Assembly: GCA_049324535.1 (NCBI GenBank) | Contig: JBMOOG010000032.1 | Span: 1 to 64,000, forward strand | Length of the DNA stretch: 64,000 nt | Direction of reading: 5' to 3' | Source: JBMOOG01 sp049324535 | Lineage (GTDB): Bacteria > Pseudomonadota > Alphaproteobacteria > Rhodobacterales > Rhodobacteraceae | Made by a program: the position numbers and the translations under genes | The notes under the pieces: generated by a model | What the model was told of the DNA's origin: nothing | What the model saw: the letters and a program-made list of their open reading frames with translations, nothing else | Databases searched by the model: none | Shown here: positions 27,354-35,764 of the stretch, in pieces | Numbering within the stretch: position 1 is the first letter of the stretch | Layout of the letters: every line of letters starts with the position of its first letter

Positions 27354-29111
27354 ATGGATCGCGGACTGCACGACGCACCGGCCGCCGGTGCGCCCGAAGC
27401 ATTGCCGAGTGTTGAGACCCTTCTCAACGCTCGGGATTTCCGCGCGCGTCTCGAAGAGGCCCGACGCGCCCGTGCCAGCGCGCAATCCCCGGCTCCGGGG
27501 GATGCGCAGGCCGGATCGGCGGCGGGCGAAGCGAAGACCGATGGTCTGCTGCGATCCTCGAAGCCCTGGGAAGATCGCGATCCGGCCGAGGTCATCCGGC
27601 GCCGCGCGGCCGAACGCGAGGCGGCGAGGGCGTCGGGAGAGCCGGCCTCCGATGACGGACAGCAGGCCGCGGCGCTGCGGCTGGAGATGGCGCTTCGCAC
27701 CAAGGCGGCGCTGCGGGCGCGAACGCTCGATGCGCCCGTGCCGAACGTCCCCGCGCCGGGCGGCGACAACCGCGATCCGGCGGCGGACCGGCCCCGGTCC
27801 GTGTCCGTCCAGCCCGGCGCCGCGCCGCCCACGCCCGCGCCGTCCCGGGACTCCGGGGCCCGGCCCTCGACGGCCATCGCCCTGGTGCCGCAATCGCCGG
27901 TTCCGGCCCCGGTGGCCGGCCGCCCCGAACGGCGCGTCCTGCCGCGGGCGCTTCTGGTGGCGGGTGCCTTCGCCGGTGGTCTGGGTGTCGGGCTGGGTGC
28001 CACGGTGCTGGCGCCGCTGGTTCTGCGCGGACTGGCCCCCGGCGCGCAGGAGACGCTCGCGACCCCGCCCCCGGCCATCGCACCCGCCGGGGCCACCGCA
28101 CCCGCCGTGGCGCCGGTCGCCGAGCCCGCGCGTTCTGTTGCCCCCGTCGTGGCCGCCCCCGTGACCGCCCCTCCGGCGGCCGCCGAGACCGTGGCCACCG
28201 CACCCGCCGTGGCGCCAGTCGCCGAGCCCGCGCGTTCTGTTGCCCCCGTCGTGGCCGCCCCCGTGACCGCCCCTCTGGCGGCCGTCGAGACCGTGGCCGC
28301 CGCCGTACGGCCGGTTGTACGACCGCGCATCGAGACCGACATGGCGGCGGCCCTGATGCGCGAAGTCCCCACCGCACCGGCGGCCTCATTGCGCTCCGAC
28401 CCCCCGGGTCCGGCCGCCGCGCCGTCCACCCCCCGGGCGGCGATGCCCCTGTCCGGTCCGCCCGCGCCCGAGCCGGCACCCGTCGCGATCGGGGATGTCG
28501 TCGCGCTTCCCCTTGCCCTGCCGCCTCCGCCCCCGGTGACGGGGATCGTCGCGGACACGGCGCCGACGGTCCCGTCGCCTGCGGCCCTTCCCGCGGTCGG
28601 GCCGCCTGCCTCGCTCTCCGCCGTTGCGTCCGCCGATCCCGGCCCCACGCCGGCCGGGCCGCCACCCGCGCCGCCGCCTGCGGCCGGCGTGCAGGTCAGC
28701 GTCCTTGCCGCCGCCTCGGCGGGAACGGGCAAGGCCGAGGCGGTCGCGCGCCAGATCGGCGCGGCCGGATTCAAGGTCGTGCGCACGCGCGAGGTGGCCC
28801 TCAGGATCATCCGGACGCATGTGCGCTACTACCACCCGCAGGACGCCGAGGCCGCGGCCGCCCTGGCCGCGACCATGAAGGCGGAAGCGCGCGATTTCAC
28901 CTCGGCCAAGTCGCCGCCGCCCGTCGGGTCGGTCGAACTCTGGATCGCGGGCGCGGCCGAGCCGGATGCCGCGAAGACGAAGACCAAGGCCCGGACGACG
29001 ACCGCGAAAAAGCCGTCGGCCGCGGCGACCGAGCAGGCCAGGCAGCAGGCCGAGTTGAACAGGCTGCGGGACCGGCTCGTCCAGCAGTTGCGCGCGCTTC
29101 CCGGACCCTGA
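27354..29111 (+). CDS. Proline/alanine-rich membrane protein with LytR_C-like C-terminal domain
   Basis: 585 residues from ATG 27354 (GGTGGGG just upstream); an ATG at 27249 would add 35 residues but lies at the predicted transcription start. The N-terminal ~195 residues are charged and probably cytoplasmic. One transmembrane helix lies at ~198-224 (LLVAGAFAGGLGVGLGATVL). A ~220-residue Pro/Ala/Val-rich linker follows, containing a 34-residue tandem duplication. Residues ~446-535 (VQVSVLAAASAGTGKAEAVA, AAGFKVVRTRE, HVRYYHPQDAEAA, VELWIAGA) resemble the LytR_C domain. The end is a Lys-rich stretch and a short coiled coil. Function is unknown; an envelope-spanning scaffold for the glycosyltransferase genes downstream is an inference. 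Confidence 0.6.
   Translation: MDRGLHDAPAAGAPEALPSVETLLNARDFRARLEEARRARASAQSPAPGDAQAGSAAGEAKTDGLLRSSKPWEDRDPAEVIRRRAAEREAARASGEPASDDGQQAAALRLEMALRTKAALRARTLDAPVPNVPAPGGDNRDPAADRPRSVSVQPGAAPPTPAPSRDSGARPSTAIALVPQSPVPAPVAGRPERRVLPRALLVAGAFAGGLGVGLGATVLAPLVLRGLAPGAQETLATPPPAIAPAGATAPAVAPVAEPARSVAPVVAAPVTAPPAAAETVATAPAVAPVAEPARSVAPVVAAPVTAPLAAVETVAAAVRPVVRPRIETDMAAALMREVPTAPAASLRSDPPGPAAAPSTPRAAMPLSGPPAPEPAPVAIGDVVALPLALPPPPPVTGIVADTAPTVPSPAALPAVGPPASLSAVASADPGPTPAGPPPAPPPAAGVQVSVLAAASAGTGKAEAVARQIGAAGFKVVRTREVALRIIRTHVRYYHPQDAEAAAALAATMKAEARDFTSAKSPPPVGSVELWIAGAAEPDAAKTKTKARTTTAKKPSAAATEQARQQAELNRLRDRLVQQLRALPGP
28093..28296 (+). repeat. 102-bp tandem duplication inside the Pro/Ala-rich gene
   Basis: Unit 1 is 28093-28194 and unit 2 is 28195-28296. 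They differ at only three positions (GCCGGT/GCCAGT, CCG/CTG and GCC/GTC), so the duplication is recent. It preserves the frame and adds 34 residues to the extracytoplasmic linker. Confidence 0.9.
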
Positions 29112-29142
29112 GCCGGACACGCGCATTGCCCGGAGGATCAAG

Positions 29143-29448
29143 ATGGCAGAACCCAGACTCATCGCCGTTGTGACGGCACTGCTCATGCTGGTGGCGGCGT
29201 CGCCGCTGCGGGCGGCCTACGACCTGAACCAGCTTCGCGAGATCGATCGGCTGATGTCGAGCGCGGACTGGGCCGGTCTGGCCGCCTATCTGCGCAGCAA
29301 TCCGGGTCTGACCCTTGGGGACGATCCGCTGGCCCGCGAGCTTCAGGCGTTCCAGGCGCGCTACGCGCGTTCGGTGCTCGACATCTTCGCGGCCCGGCAG
29401 CCCGCGGACCTTCAGGGCCCGAGCCTGTCGGTCGTCCGGCCCTACTGA
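29143..29448 (+). CDS. Small secreted protein of unknown function
   Basis: 101 residues with a strong ribosome site (CGGAGGATCAAG) before ATG 29143. The signal peptide ends at ASPLRA|AYDL. The mature ~75 residues are mostly helical with no cysteines (LNQLREIDRLMSSADWAGL, LAAYLRSNPGLTLGDDPLAREL), somewhat like a single TPR-type helical pair. I do not recognise a family. It lies 31 bp after the membrane protein and 19 bp before the first glycosyltransferase-like gene, so an operon member. Confidence 0.65.
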   Translation: MAEPRLIAVVTALLMLVAASPLRAAYDLNQLREIDRLMSSADWAGLAAYLRSNPGLTLGDDPLARELQAFQARYARSVLDIFAARQPADLQGPSLSVVRPY

Positions 29449-29467
29449 ACGGCCGCCGCAACGGACC

Positions 29468-30523
29468 ATGCCACAGGACCGACCCTCCATCGCCTATCTG
29501 ATCGATCCGCGCTTTCCCGGGGGAACCAGCGCCGCGGTCGCGCAGGAACTGCTGGCGCTGGCAGAGGACGTCCGGCCGACGGTTGCCTGTCTCGAGACCG
29601 CGATGTTCGCGGGGGACGAGCCGGCCCCGGTCCTCGAGGCCGCCTTCCAGCAGCTTGGCATCGCGCCCCGTTGGAACCCGCCCGTCGTCGCGGCGGATGT
29701 GGTTGTGATCCACAACCCGGTCTTTCTCAAGTTCGAGACGGAGCTCCGCACCCGGATTGTTGCCCGCCGGGTGATCGTGGTCACGCACGAGAACCTCCTG
29801 CGCCCCGGCGGCGCCGAGGCCTTCGACGTCGGCCACTGCCTGCGCCTTGTCGAGCGGGCCTCGCTGTGCCTGCGCCGCGACCTCGCCCCGGTCTCGGCCA
29901 TCAACCGGGCGGGGGTGCGCGACTGGCTGGCGGCGGGCGGGGGCAGGGGGCGCTGGGGCGTTCTGGACGAGGACTGGTTCAACGTCTGCGACTTCCCCGC
30001 GCTGCCCGCAGGCCGGCCGCGCGACCGCCGCGGCCGGCACTCGCGCCCCGGATTCGAGAAGTTTCCAGCGCTCGCTGTCATGGATGCCTGCTTCCCGCCG
30101 CAGGCCGAGGCCAACGTGGTCCTCGGCGCCGATCTCTACATGGCCGAGGGGCTGGTGCGGCCGCACTGGCAGATGCACGCCTTCCGCTCGGTGCCCGTCC
30201 CGGATCACCTGGCCTCTATCGACTTCCAGATCCATTTCACGGCACCGACCTGGCGCGAAAGCTTCGGCCGGGTGCTGGCCGAGGGGCTGGCCGCCGGCAA
30301 GGTCGTGATCTCCGACCCGGACACGGCCGCGGGCTTCGGCGGAGCGGTGCTGTCCGCGGCGCCGCAGGAGGTGACCGCGATCGTCGCGGCCTTGGTCGCG
30401 GACCCGCCGCGCTACGCGGCGCAGGTCGCGCGCGGGCAGGACTGGGTTGCGCGGCACGGCGCCGCCCAGTTCCGGGCGCTGCTGCACCGGGTTCTGGACG
30501 GGCCGCAGGAGCGCGCCGCATGA
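29468..30523 (+). CDS. Glycosyltransferase-like protein (GT-B, GT4-like C-terminus)
   Basis: 351 residues from ATG 29468. The opening YLIDPRFPGGTSAAVAQELL resembles a GT-B N-terminal glycine-rich loop. VVVIHNPVFLKF and VIVVTHENLL suit Rossmann strands. The C-terminal segment FTAPTWRESFGRVLAEGLAAGKVVIS has the E-x7-E pattern of GT4 enzymes. The donor and acceptor are unknown. It overlaps the next gene by ATGA, so both are translated together. Confidence is moderate that it is a sugar transferase and high that it is coding. Confidence 0.7.
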   Translation: MPQDRPSIAYLIDPRFPGGTSAAVAQELLALAEDVRPTVACLETAMFAGDEPAPVLEAAFQQLGIAPRWNPPVVAADVVVIHNPVFLKFETELRTRIVARRVIVVTHENLLRPGGAEAFDVGHCLRLVERASLCLRRDLAPVSAINRAGVRDWLAAGGGRGRWGVLDEDWFNVCDFPALPAGRPRDRRGRHSRPGFEKFPALAVMDACFPPQAEANVVLGADLYMAEGLVRPHWQMHAFRSVPVPDHLASIDFQIHFTAPTWRESFGRVLAEGLAAGKVVISDPDTAAGFGGAVLSAAPQEVTAIVAALVADPPRYAAQVARGQDWVARHGAAQFRALLHRVLDGPQERAA

Positions 30524-32583
30524 TCCTGATCGACGCCGGCCGACGCGACGACGCCGCGCTTGACGCCCGCATCGTGCTGGCGTCCGAGCTGCGCGCGCAG
30601 GGCCATGCCGCGATCATCGACCCCGATACCCTCGGCGCCGCCCCGAACGCCCGGCTGCGGCTCGATCTTGCGCCGTTGCTGGCCGACCCGCGGTCGCATC
30701 CCGTCAGCCATCTCCTGATCCTCGGCGCCGAGTCGCTCTCGGATGCGACTCTTCTGGGCCTGCGGCGGCTGGCGCTGCCTTCCGAGGTGCCGGTGATCGG
30801 GCTCGGGTGCTTCGCAACCCGGCAGGAGGCGCTTTCGGCGCAGTCGCGTCTGGCCTACGTCCTCGGGCGCGAACCGCAGGTCGTCGATCTGGCGGCCATC
30901 GGGCGGCGGCCGCTGGTTGCGGACGGCATCCTGCCGGCGGTGACCGGGGCGCTGCGGGAGGATGCCGCGCGGCCCGCGCCGGCCCGTCCGCGGCTCTGGC
31001 TGAGCTTTCCGGCCGACTACCTCGACGACCCCGCCTGCCTGCCGGCCCTGGGCGCCCTGCGCCACCACGCCGCCTTCGACCTGAACCTCTATCTGCCCCT
31101 GAGTGCGGCGGCGGCGATCCGGGCGTCGCGCTTTGCGGACCTGGCCCCGGTGGCGCACGAGGAGCTTCTGCCGCCCTCCATCGACCGGCGGGCCGAGATG
31201 CTGGCGGTTCTCGGCGATGCGGTGGTGTCCGAGCGCGTCTCGGCCCTGGCGCTGCGGCTTCTGGCGACCGGCCGTCCGGTCATCGACGGGACCACGGCGG
31301 CCACCCTGATGGCGGCCGGGGCGCCCGCGCTGCGCGGCACCGGGGATCCGGCGGGTCTTGCGGCCTATCTCGTCCAGGCGGTCCTTCCCAACCGCGCCGA
31401 GATCGGCCGCCGCATCCTGTCGTCGGACTGGCTGGGCAACACCGCCATGGCGGGTTTCGGGGCGCTGGTCGGCCTGCCCGCCCCGCGCGAGCGCGGCGCG
31501 TCCCCCGCCGTCGCGGTGGCGCGCACGGTGTTCCTGCCGACCAACGGCAACGGGCTTGGCCATGCGCGCCGCTGCACCGCGATCGCCGACCGGATGCCGG
31601 ATCGCGACGCGATCGCCTTTGCGGCATTCCCCAGCTGCGTCTCGCTGGTCCAGTCGGCCGGTTATCCCTGCCTGCCCCTGGTGCAGAAGAGCGCCGAGCC
31701 GGACATGGAGGGCGCGAACGACGCGGTCAACTTCCTGCGGCTGGGGCGCCTTCTGGGCGAATGCGACCGTCTGGTCTTCGACGGCGGCTATGTGTTCGAT
31801 TCGGTGCGCCGCACGATCCTCGAAAAGGACATACCGGCGCTGTGGATCCGCCGCGGCCTGTGGCAGCCCGGCCAGATCGCGTCCGAGGCGCTCCAGCGCG
31901 AGACGATCTTCCGGCGGATCATCCTGCCGCAGGAGGCCTTCGGCGAGCTGAACACCGACTACAGCCACGGGCCGGGACTGTTCCGCGTCGGGCCGATCCT
32001 GCGCGATCCCGGACCGGCGGATCCGGGCCTTCGCGACCGCCTGCGCGGCGCCTTCGACCATCCCGTGCGCGAGCTGATCGTCTCGATGCTGGGCGGCGGG
32101 GTCGCCGCCGACCGCGGGGTCCAGTTGCAGTTCATCGCGGCCCTGGCCGAGCGTCGGCCCGGTTGCCTGCATCTGGTGGTGCTCTGGCCCGGCGGACGCA
32201 TCCCGCCCGCGCTGCGGGGATGGACCAACACGCGCGTCGTACAGACGCTGCGCGCGGTCGATCTGGCGCGTGAGGCCGACCTGACCATCGCGGCGGCCGG
32301 CTACAACACCGTGCATGAATGCCTCTATCACGGCGTTCCGGCAATCTTCATGCCACAGATGGCCAGCTTCATGGACGATCAGGATCGCCGGGCCCGGGCC
32401 GCAGCCGACCGCGGCCTGGCGCGCGTGGTGGCGGCGACGGACCTGCTGGCCCTTTCCGACGCGGTTGCCGAGTGTCTTGACCGTGGCGGGGCCGAGGCGA
32501 TGCGCGCGGCCCTGAGCCGGGCCGAGTTGCCCGCGCCGGGCACCGACGAGGCCGCCCGGCTGATCGCGGAGGTCTGGGCATGA
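30520..32583 (+). CDS. Large protein with C-terminal MurG/GT28-like glycosyltransferase domain
   Basis: 687 residues from ATG 30520. The N-terminal ~325 residues show no clear family, although they contain Rossmann-like stretches (HLLILGAESLSDATLLG, RPRLWLSFPADYLDDPA). From ~330 a GT-B enzyme begins: VFLPTNGNGLGHARRC is the GT28-type loop, and AAGYNTVHECLYHGVPAIFMP plus the following DDQDRRA are the nucleotide-sugar site of MurG-like enzymes. It may be a fusion of two transferases. Overlaps at both ends (ATGA) tie it to its neighbours. Product unknown; a surface or envelope glycan is likely. Confidence 0.75.
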   Translation: MILIDAGRRDDAALDARIVLASELRAQGHAAIIDPDTLGAAPNARLRLDLAPLLADPRSHPVSHLLILGAESLSDATLLGLRRLALPSEVPVIGLGCFATRQEALSAQSRLAYVLGREPQVVDLAAIGRRPLVADGILPAVTGALREDAARPAPARPRLWLSFPADYLDDPACLPALGALRHHAAFDLNLYLPLSAAAAIRASRFADLAPVAHEELLPPSIDRRAEMLAVLGDAVVSERVSALALRLLATGRPVIDGTTAATLMAAGAPALRGTGDPAGLAAYLVQAVLPNRAEIGRRILSSDWLGNTAMAGFGALVGLPAPRERGASPAVAVARTVFLPTNGNGLGHARRCTAIADRMPDRDAIAFAAFPSCVSLVQSAGYPCLPLVQKSAEPDMEGANDAVNFLRLGRLLGECDRLVFDGGYVFDSVRRTILEKDIPALWIRRGLWQPGQIASEALQRETIFRRIILPQEAFGELNTDYSHGPGLFRVGPILRDPGPADPGLRDRLRGAFDHPVRELIVSMLGGGVAADRGVQLQFIAALAERRPGCLHLVVLWPGGRIPPALRGWTNTRVVQTLRAVDLAREADLTIAAAGYNTVHECLYHGVPAIFMPQMASFMDDQDRRARAAADRGLARVVAATDLLALSDAVAECLDRGGAEAMRAALSRAELPAPGTDEAARLIAEVWA

Positions 32584-33017
32584 CGCGCGACGCCTGGCTC
32601 GACATCATGCTGCGCATCGCCCCGCAGGAGCCGCTCGATCTGGATCGGGTGCTCTGCGCGCCGGGGCCGTCCGCGGGCATGCCCGACCTTGCCGGCCCGG
32701 CGTCCGGCCTGGCGCCATCGCCGGCGCTCTGGCCGCGGCCCGAAGACGCCGGCGTACGCCTCGGTGTCCGGGTCTACCGGCCGGTCGCGGACCGGCTCGC
32801 GCTTGCCACGCGCCTCGCAGCCATCGCCATCGAGCGCGGGGTCCAGCCGGTGATCCTGAGCAGCCTTCCGTCCAGCGGCTTCGAGCCGATGGGTCTGCGG
32901 GTCGAGCGTCTGAGCGCCGACGACCCCGAGGAGCGCCGGCGCCAGGAAGAGGAGCTGTCGGCGCTGTGGGACTTCGTCCTGGTGATCGACGCGTCCGAGA
33001 TCGACCTTCTGTCGTGA
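32580..33017 (+). CDS. Hypothetical protein, last gene of the glycosyltransferase cluster
   Basis: 145 residues, starting with an ATGA overlap. The sequence is soluble, with a possible Rossmann-like middle (RLATRLAAIAIERGVQPVIL) and a C-terminal ELSALWDFVLVIDASEIDLL. I do not recognise the family. Strict coupling to the GT28-like gene suggests a partner or regulatory subunit. It converges on the VOC gene with seven bases between stops. Confidence 0.6.
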   Translation: MTRDAWLDIMLRIAPQEPLDLDRVLCAPGPSAGMPDLAGPASGLAPSPALWPRPEDAGVRLGVRVYRPVADRLALATRLAAIAIERGVQPVILSSLPSSGFEPMGLRVERLSADDPEERRRQEEELSALWDFVLVIDASEIDLLS

Positions 33018-33024
33018 CCGCGGT

Positions 33025-33519
33025 TCAGGCCTCGGCCAGAAGCGCCTTGAGGTCGAGCGGGCTGGTGACCATCGCAAGATCGCCGTTCGGGGTGCGCGGC
33101 CATTCCTCGCGCGGGCGGTCGCGGTAGAGCTCGACCCCGTTGCCATCCGGATCCCGCAGGTAGATCGCCTCGCTCACCCCGTGGTCCGAAGCCCCGTCGA
33201 GCGGATAGCGCGCCTCGACCAGTTGCCGGAGGACCCGCGCCAGATCGGCACGCGTCGGATAGAGGATGGCCGTGTGATAAAGGCCCGTATGGCCGGGAGG
33301 GGGCGGCGTGCCGTTCCGGCTTTCCCAGGTGTTGAGCCCGATGTGGTGATGGTAGCCACCGGCCGACAGGAAGGCGGCCGAGGTGCCGAAGCGCTGCATC
33401 AGCTCGAAGCCGAGAAGGCCCGAGTAGAAGCCGATGGCGCGATCCAGATCGGCGACCTTGAGGTGAACATGGCCGATGGCGGCACCGGCGGGGGCGGTAT
33501 AGGGCATGAGGGGGACCAT
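33025..33519 (-). CDS. VOC-family dioxygenase/glyoxalase-like protein
   Basis: 164 residues from ATG 33519, which has AGGGG 9 bases upstream; the alternative ATG 33507 lacks a ribosome site. It consists of two beta-alpha-beta-beta-beta modules with metal ligands expected at IGHVHLKVADL, GLYHTAIL and the Glu in GNGVELYRD. This is the CatE-like group of extradiol dioxygenase/glyoxalase proteins. The substrate is not known. The 241-bp gap upstream holds the trpS terminator and a candidate -10 TATCTT close to the start, with a TTCTGT box 16 bp before it. Confidence 0.8.
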   Translation of the reverse strand: MVPLMPYTAPAGAAIGHVHLKVADLDRAIGFYSGLLGFELMQRFGTSAAFLSAGGYHHHIGLNTWESRNGTPPPPGHTGLYHTAILYPTRADLARVLRQLVEARYPLDGASDHGVSEAIYLRDPDGNGVELYRDRPREEWPRTPNGDLAMVTSPLDLKALLAEA

Positions 33520-33606
33520 TCGTTGTGTCCCCTCAAGATAGACCAATATTGCGCGCACAGAAGTATCGAATAACGCAGGCGCACTGTGCGAAAACCAATG
33601 AAAAGA

Positions 33607-33632
33607 GCGGCCCCGGCGTCGACCGGGGCCGC
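33607..33632 (-). terminator. Intrinsic terminator of trpS
   Basis: A 10-bp perfect stem, GCGGCCCCGG (33607-33616) and CCGGGGCCGC (33623-33632), with loop CGTCGA. On the minus strand it is followed by TCTTTTC, the expected U-run. A second stem (33676-33683 with 33692-33699, GCGCCGTC/GACGGCGC) lies between it and the trpS stop, without a T-run. Confidence 0.75.
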
Positions 33633-33760
33633 CAAGCCCTTGCGGAGTGAGCGGACGCTGCGGGCTTCGGGATGCGCGCCGTCAGGGGAGGGACGGCGCC
33701 GCGGGCGATCCACGTCGCCGCGTCGCACTCTGCCTGCCGATTGAAACGCGCGCGTGACGC

Positions 33761-34798
33761 TCAGGGGCGCGACCGGATCATCCCCACGATCTCGTAGGTG
33801 CGCGCAAGGATCGGCGCGGCGATCGCATCGGCTTTCTCGGCACCGTCTCCGAGGATGCGGTCGATCTCGGCCGGGTCGGCCATCAGCCGGGCCATTTCGC
33901 CGGCGATCGGCCCCATCACCGACACCGCCAGTTCCGCCAGCGCCGGCTTGAAGGCGCCGAAGCCCTTTCCGGCGAACTCGTCCAGCACGACCTGCGGCGT
34001 CGATCCGGCGAGCGCGGCGTAGATGTTCACCAGGTTGCGCGCCTCGGGCCGGTCCTTCAGCGCGTCGATGGTCTCGGGCAGCGGCTCGGGGTCGGTCTTG
34101 GCCTTGCGGATCTTCGACGCGATGGTGTCGGCATCGTCGGTCAGGTTGATGCGGCTGGCGTCCGAGGGGTCGGACTTCGACATCTTCTTCGTCCCGTCGC
34201 GCAGCGACATGACCCGCGTCGCGGCGCCCTCGATCACCGGCTCGGGCAGGGGGAAGAAGTCCAGCCCGTAGTCGTGGTTGAACTTGGCCGCGATGTCGCG
34301 GGCCAGTTCGACATGCTGCTTCTGATCCTCGCCCACCGGCACCATCGTGGCGTGGTAGAGCAGGATGTCGGCCGCCATCAGCGACGGATAGGCGAAGAGC
34401 CCGAGCGACGAGTTCTCGGCGTTCTTGCCCGCCGTCTTGTCCTTCCACTGCGTCATCCGGTTCATCCAGCCCATGCGGGCGACGCAGTTGAAGATCCAGG
34501 CCAGCTGCGCATGTCCCGCGACCTGGCTCTGGTTGAAGAGGATCGAGCGCGACGGATCGATGCCGGCGGCCATGAAGCCGGCGGCCGCCTCGCGCGTCTG
34601 GGCGCGCAGCCGTTCGGGATCCTGCCAGACGGTGATCGCGTGCAGGTCCACGAGGCAGTAGATCGTCTCGATGCCTTCGTCCTGCTTTTCCACGAACCGC
34701 TTGAGCGCGCCGAGATAGTTGCCCAGCGTCAGCCCGCCCGAGGGCTGGATGCCCGAGAAGATGCGGGGCTGGAAGGCGGCATTGACGGTGGCGGACAT
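33761..34798 (-). CDS. trpS: Tryptophanyl-tRNA synthetase
   Basis: 345 residues from ATG 34798 (GGAG 9 bases before). It is a class I synthetase: FSGIQPSGGLTLGNYLGALK contains the HIGH-equivalent TLGN, and KKMSKSD is the KMSKS loop. It charges tRNA-Trp with tryptophan. It is a single-gene unit with its own predicted promoter and terminator. Confidence 0.96.
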   Translation of the reverse strand: MSATVNAAFQPRIFSGIQPSGGLTLGNYLGALKRFVEKQDEGIETIYCLVDLHAITVWQDPERLRAQTREAAAGFMAAGIDPSRSILFNQSQVAGHAQLAWIFNCVARMGWMNRMTQWKDKTAGKNAENSSLGLFAYPSLMAADILLYHATMVPVGEDQKQHVELARDIAAKFNHDYGLDFFPLPEPVIEGAATRVMSLRDGTKKMSKSDPSDASRINLTDDADTIASKIRKAKTDPEPLPETIDALKDRPEARNLVNIYAALAGSTPQVVLDEFAGKGFGAFKPALAELAVSVMGPIAGEMARLMADPAEIDRILGDGAEKADAIAAPILARTYEIVGMIRSRP

Positions 34799-34826
34799 CG
34801 GGCGGCTCCGGCTGGATGGTCCTGCC

Positions 34827-34855
34827 CCGGTAGCGCAGGGGGCAGGACCCGTCAA
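34827..34855 (-). promoter_or_regulatory. Predicted promoter of trpS, with an 11-bp inverted repeat
   Basis: On the minus strand TTGACG (34850-34855), 17 bp, TACCGG (34827-34832). The same stretch contains a perfect inverted repeat, GGTCCTGCCCC (34818-34828) and GGGGCAGGACC (34839-34849), covering the -10 and spacer. It may be an operator, or a hairpin if transcription starts further upstream. Confidence 0.45.
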
Positions 34856-35077
34856 CCCGCCCCCGGACCGGACGCCCGGTGGCCCGCGAGGCGCCGCCGG
34901 CCCGCATCCGGTTCGGGGCGCATCGTCGGTTCCGGCGAGCCGCGCAGGGCGCGAAGGGACTGCGAGGGACACCGCAGCCGGCGCCGGTCACACCCCCGCG
35001 AGACCCGTGCCGGTTCTGGCGCCGGTGCGGGCAAGCGTGTATTGCGCAAGAAGACCGACACACCCGCGAGGCCGCCC

Positions 35078-35764
35078 ATGCGCGAAGGCTATGACCAGTC
35101 GCCCCTGAACCCGCTGCCGGCGGTGGTCTGGCTGCTTCTGATCCCGGTCGTCGCCATGGAGCTGGTGGTCAGTGCGGGCAGCCTCGGCATCGCGGGTGGC
35201 CCGACCGGGATCGGATGGCGGCAGGACGCGCTCCAGCAGTTCGCGCTGGCGCCGGCGATGCTGGGACGCATGGCCGAAACGGGCGTGTGGCCCTTCGAAA
35301 TGTGGCGGCGCTTCTTCACCTATCCCTTCGTCCACGGCAGCCTCACGCACGCGCTCTTCGTCGCCGTCTTCATCCTGGCGATCGGAAAGATGGTGGCCGA
35401 GGTGTTCCGGCCCTGGGCGGTGCTGGCGATCTTCTTCGGCTCGGCGCTGGTCGGGGCCCTGGCCTATTCACTGACGCCGGGGGCCGAGATCGCCCTCTTC
35501 GGCGGGTATCCGGCGGTCTACGGGCTGATCGGGGCCTTCACCTGGCTGATCTGGGCGCGGCTCGGCCAGCGCAACGAAAACCGGATGCGGGCCTTTTCGC
35601 TGATCGGCTTCCTTCTGGGCATCCAGCTGCTGTTCGGACTGATCTTCGGCGCGGGACTGGACTGGGTGGCCGATGTTGCGGGATTCGTCACCGGCTTTGC
35701 CCTGTCCTTTCTGGTCGCGCCCGGCGGACCGACCCGGGTGCTGCGCCACCTGCGTCAGCGCTGA
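35078..35764 (+). CDS. Rhomboid-fold membrane protein lacking catalytic residues (pseudoprotease)
   Basis: 228 residues from ATG 35078 with six or so hydrophobic helices. The rhomboid fold is recognisable: WRRFFTYPFVHGSLTHALF matches the L1/TM2 region, GGYPAVYGLIGAF the TM4 region and ADVAGFVTG the TM6 region. The catalytic serine of GxSG is Tyr144, the catalytic histidine is Asp199, and the TM2 asparagine is Val95. So this should not cut substrates; inactive rhomboids elsewhere act as chaperones or traffic factors. It is divergent from trpS and overlaps the end of murJ by 10 bp tail to tail. Confidence 0.8.
   Translation: MREGYDQSPLNPLPAVVWLLLIPVVAMELVVSAGSLGIAGGPTGIGWRQDALQQFALAPAMLGRMAETGVWPFEMWRRFFTYPFVHGSLTHALFVAVFILAIGKMVAEVFRPWAVLAIFFGSALVGALAYSLTPGAEIALFGGYPAVYGLIGAFTWLIWARLGQRNENRMRAFSLIGFLLGIQLLFGLIFGAGLDWVADVAGFVTGFALSFLVAPGGPTRVLRHLRQR

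Noticed and set aside
33541..33595. Short inverted repeats (CGCACAG/CTGTGCG and CGCACAGTGCG) upstream of the VOC gene as an operator
   Set aside because: The arms are short and GC-rich and do not line up clearly with a promoter. No regulator gene is adjacent.
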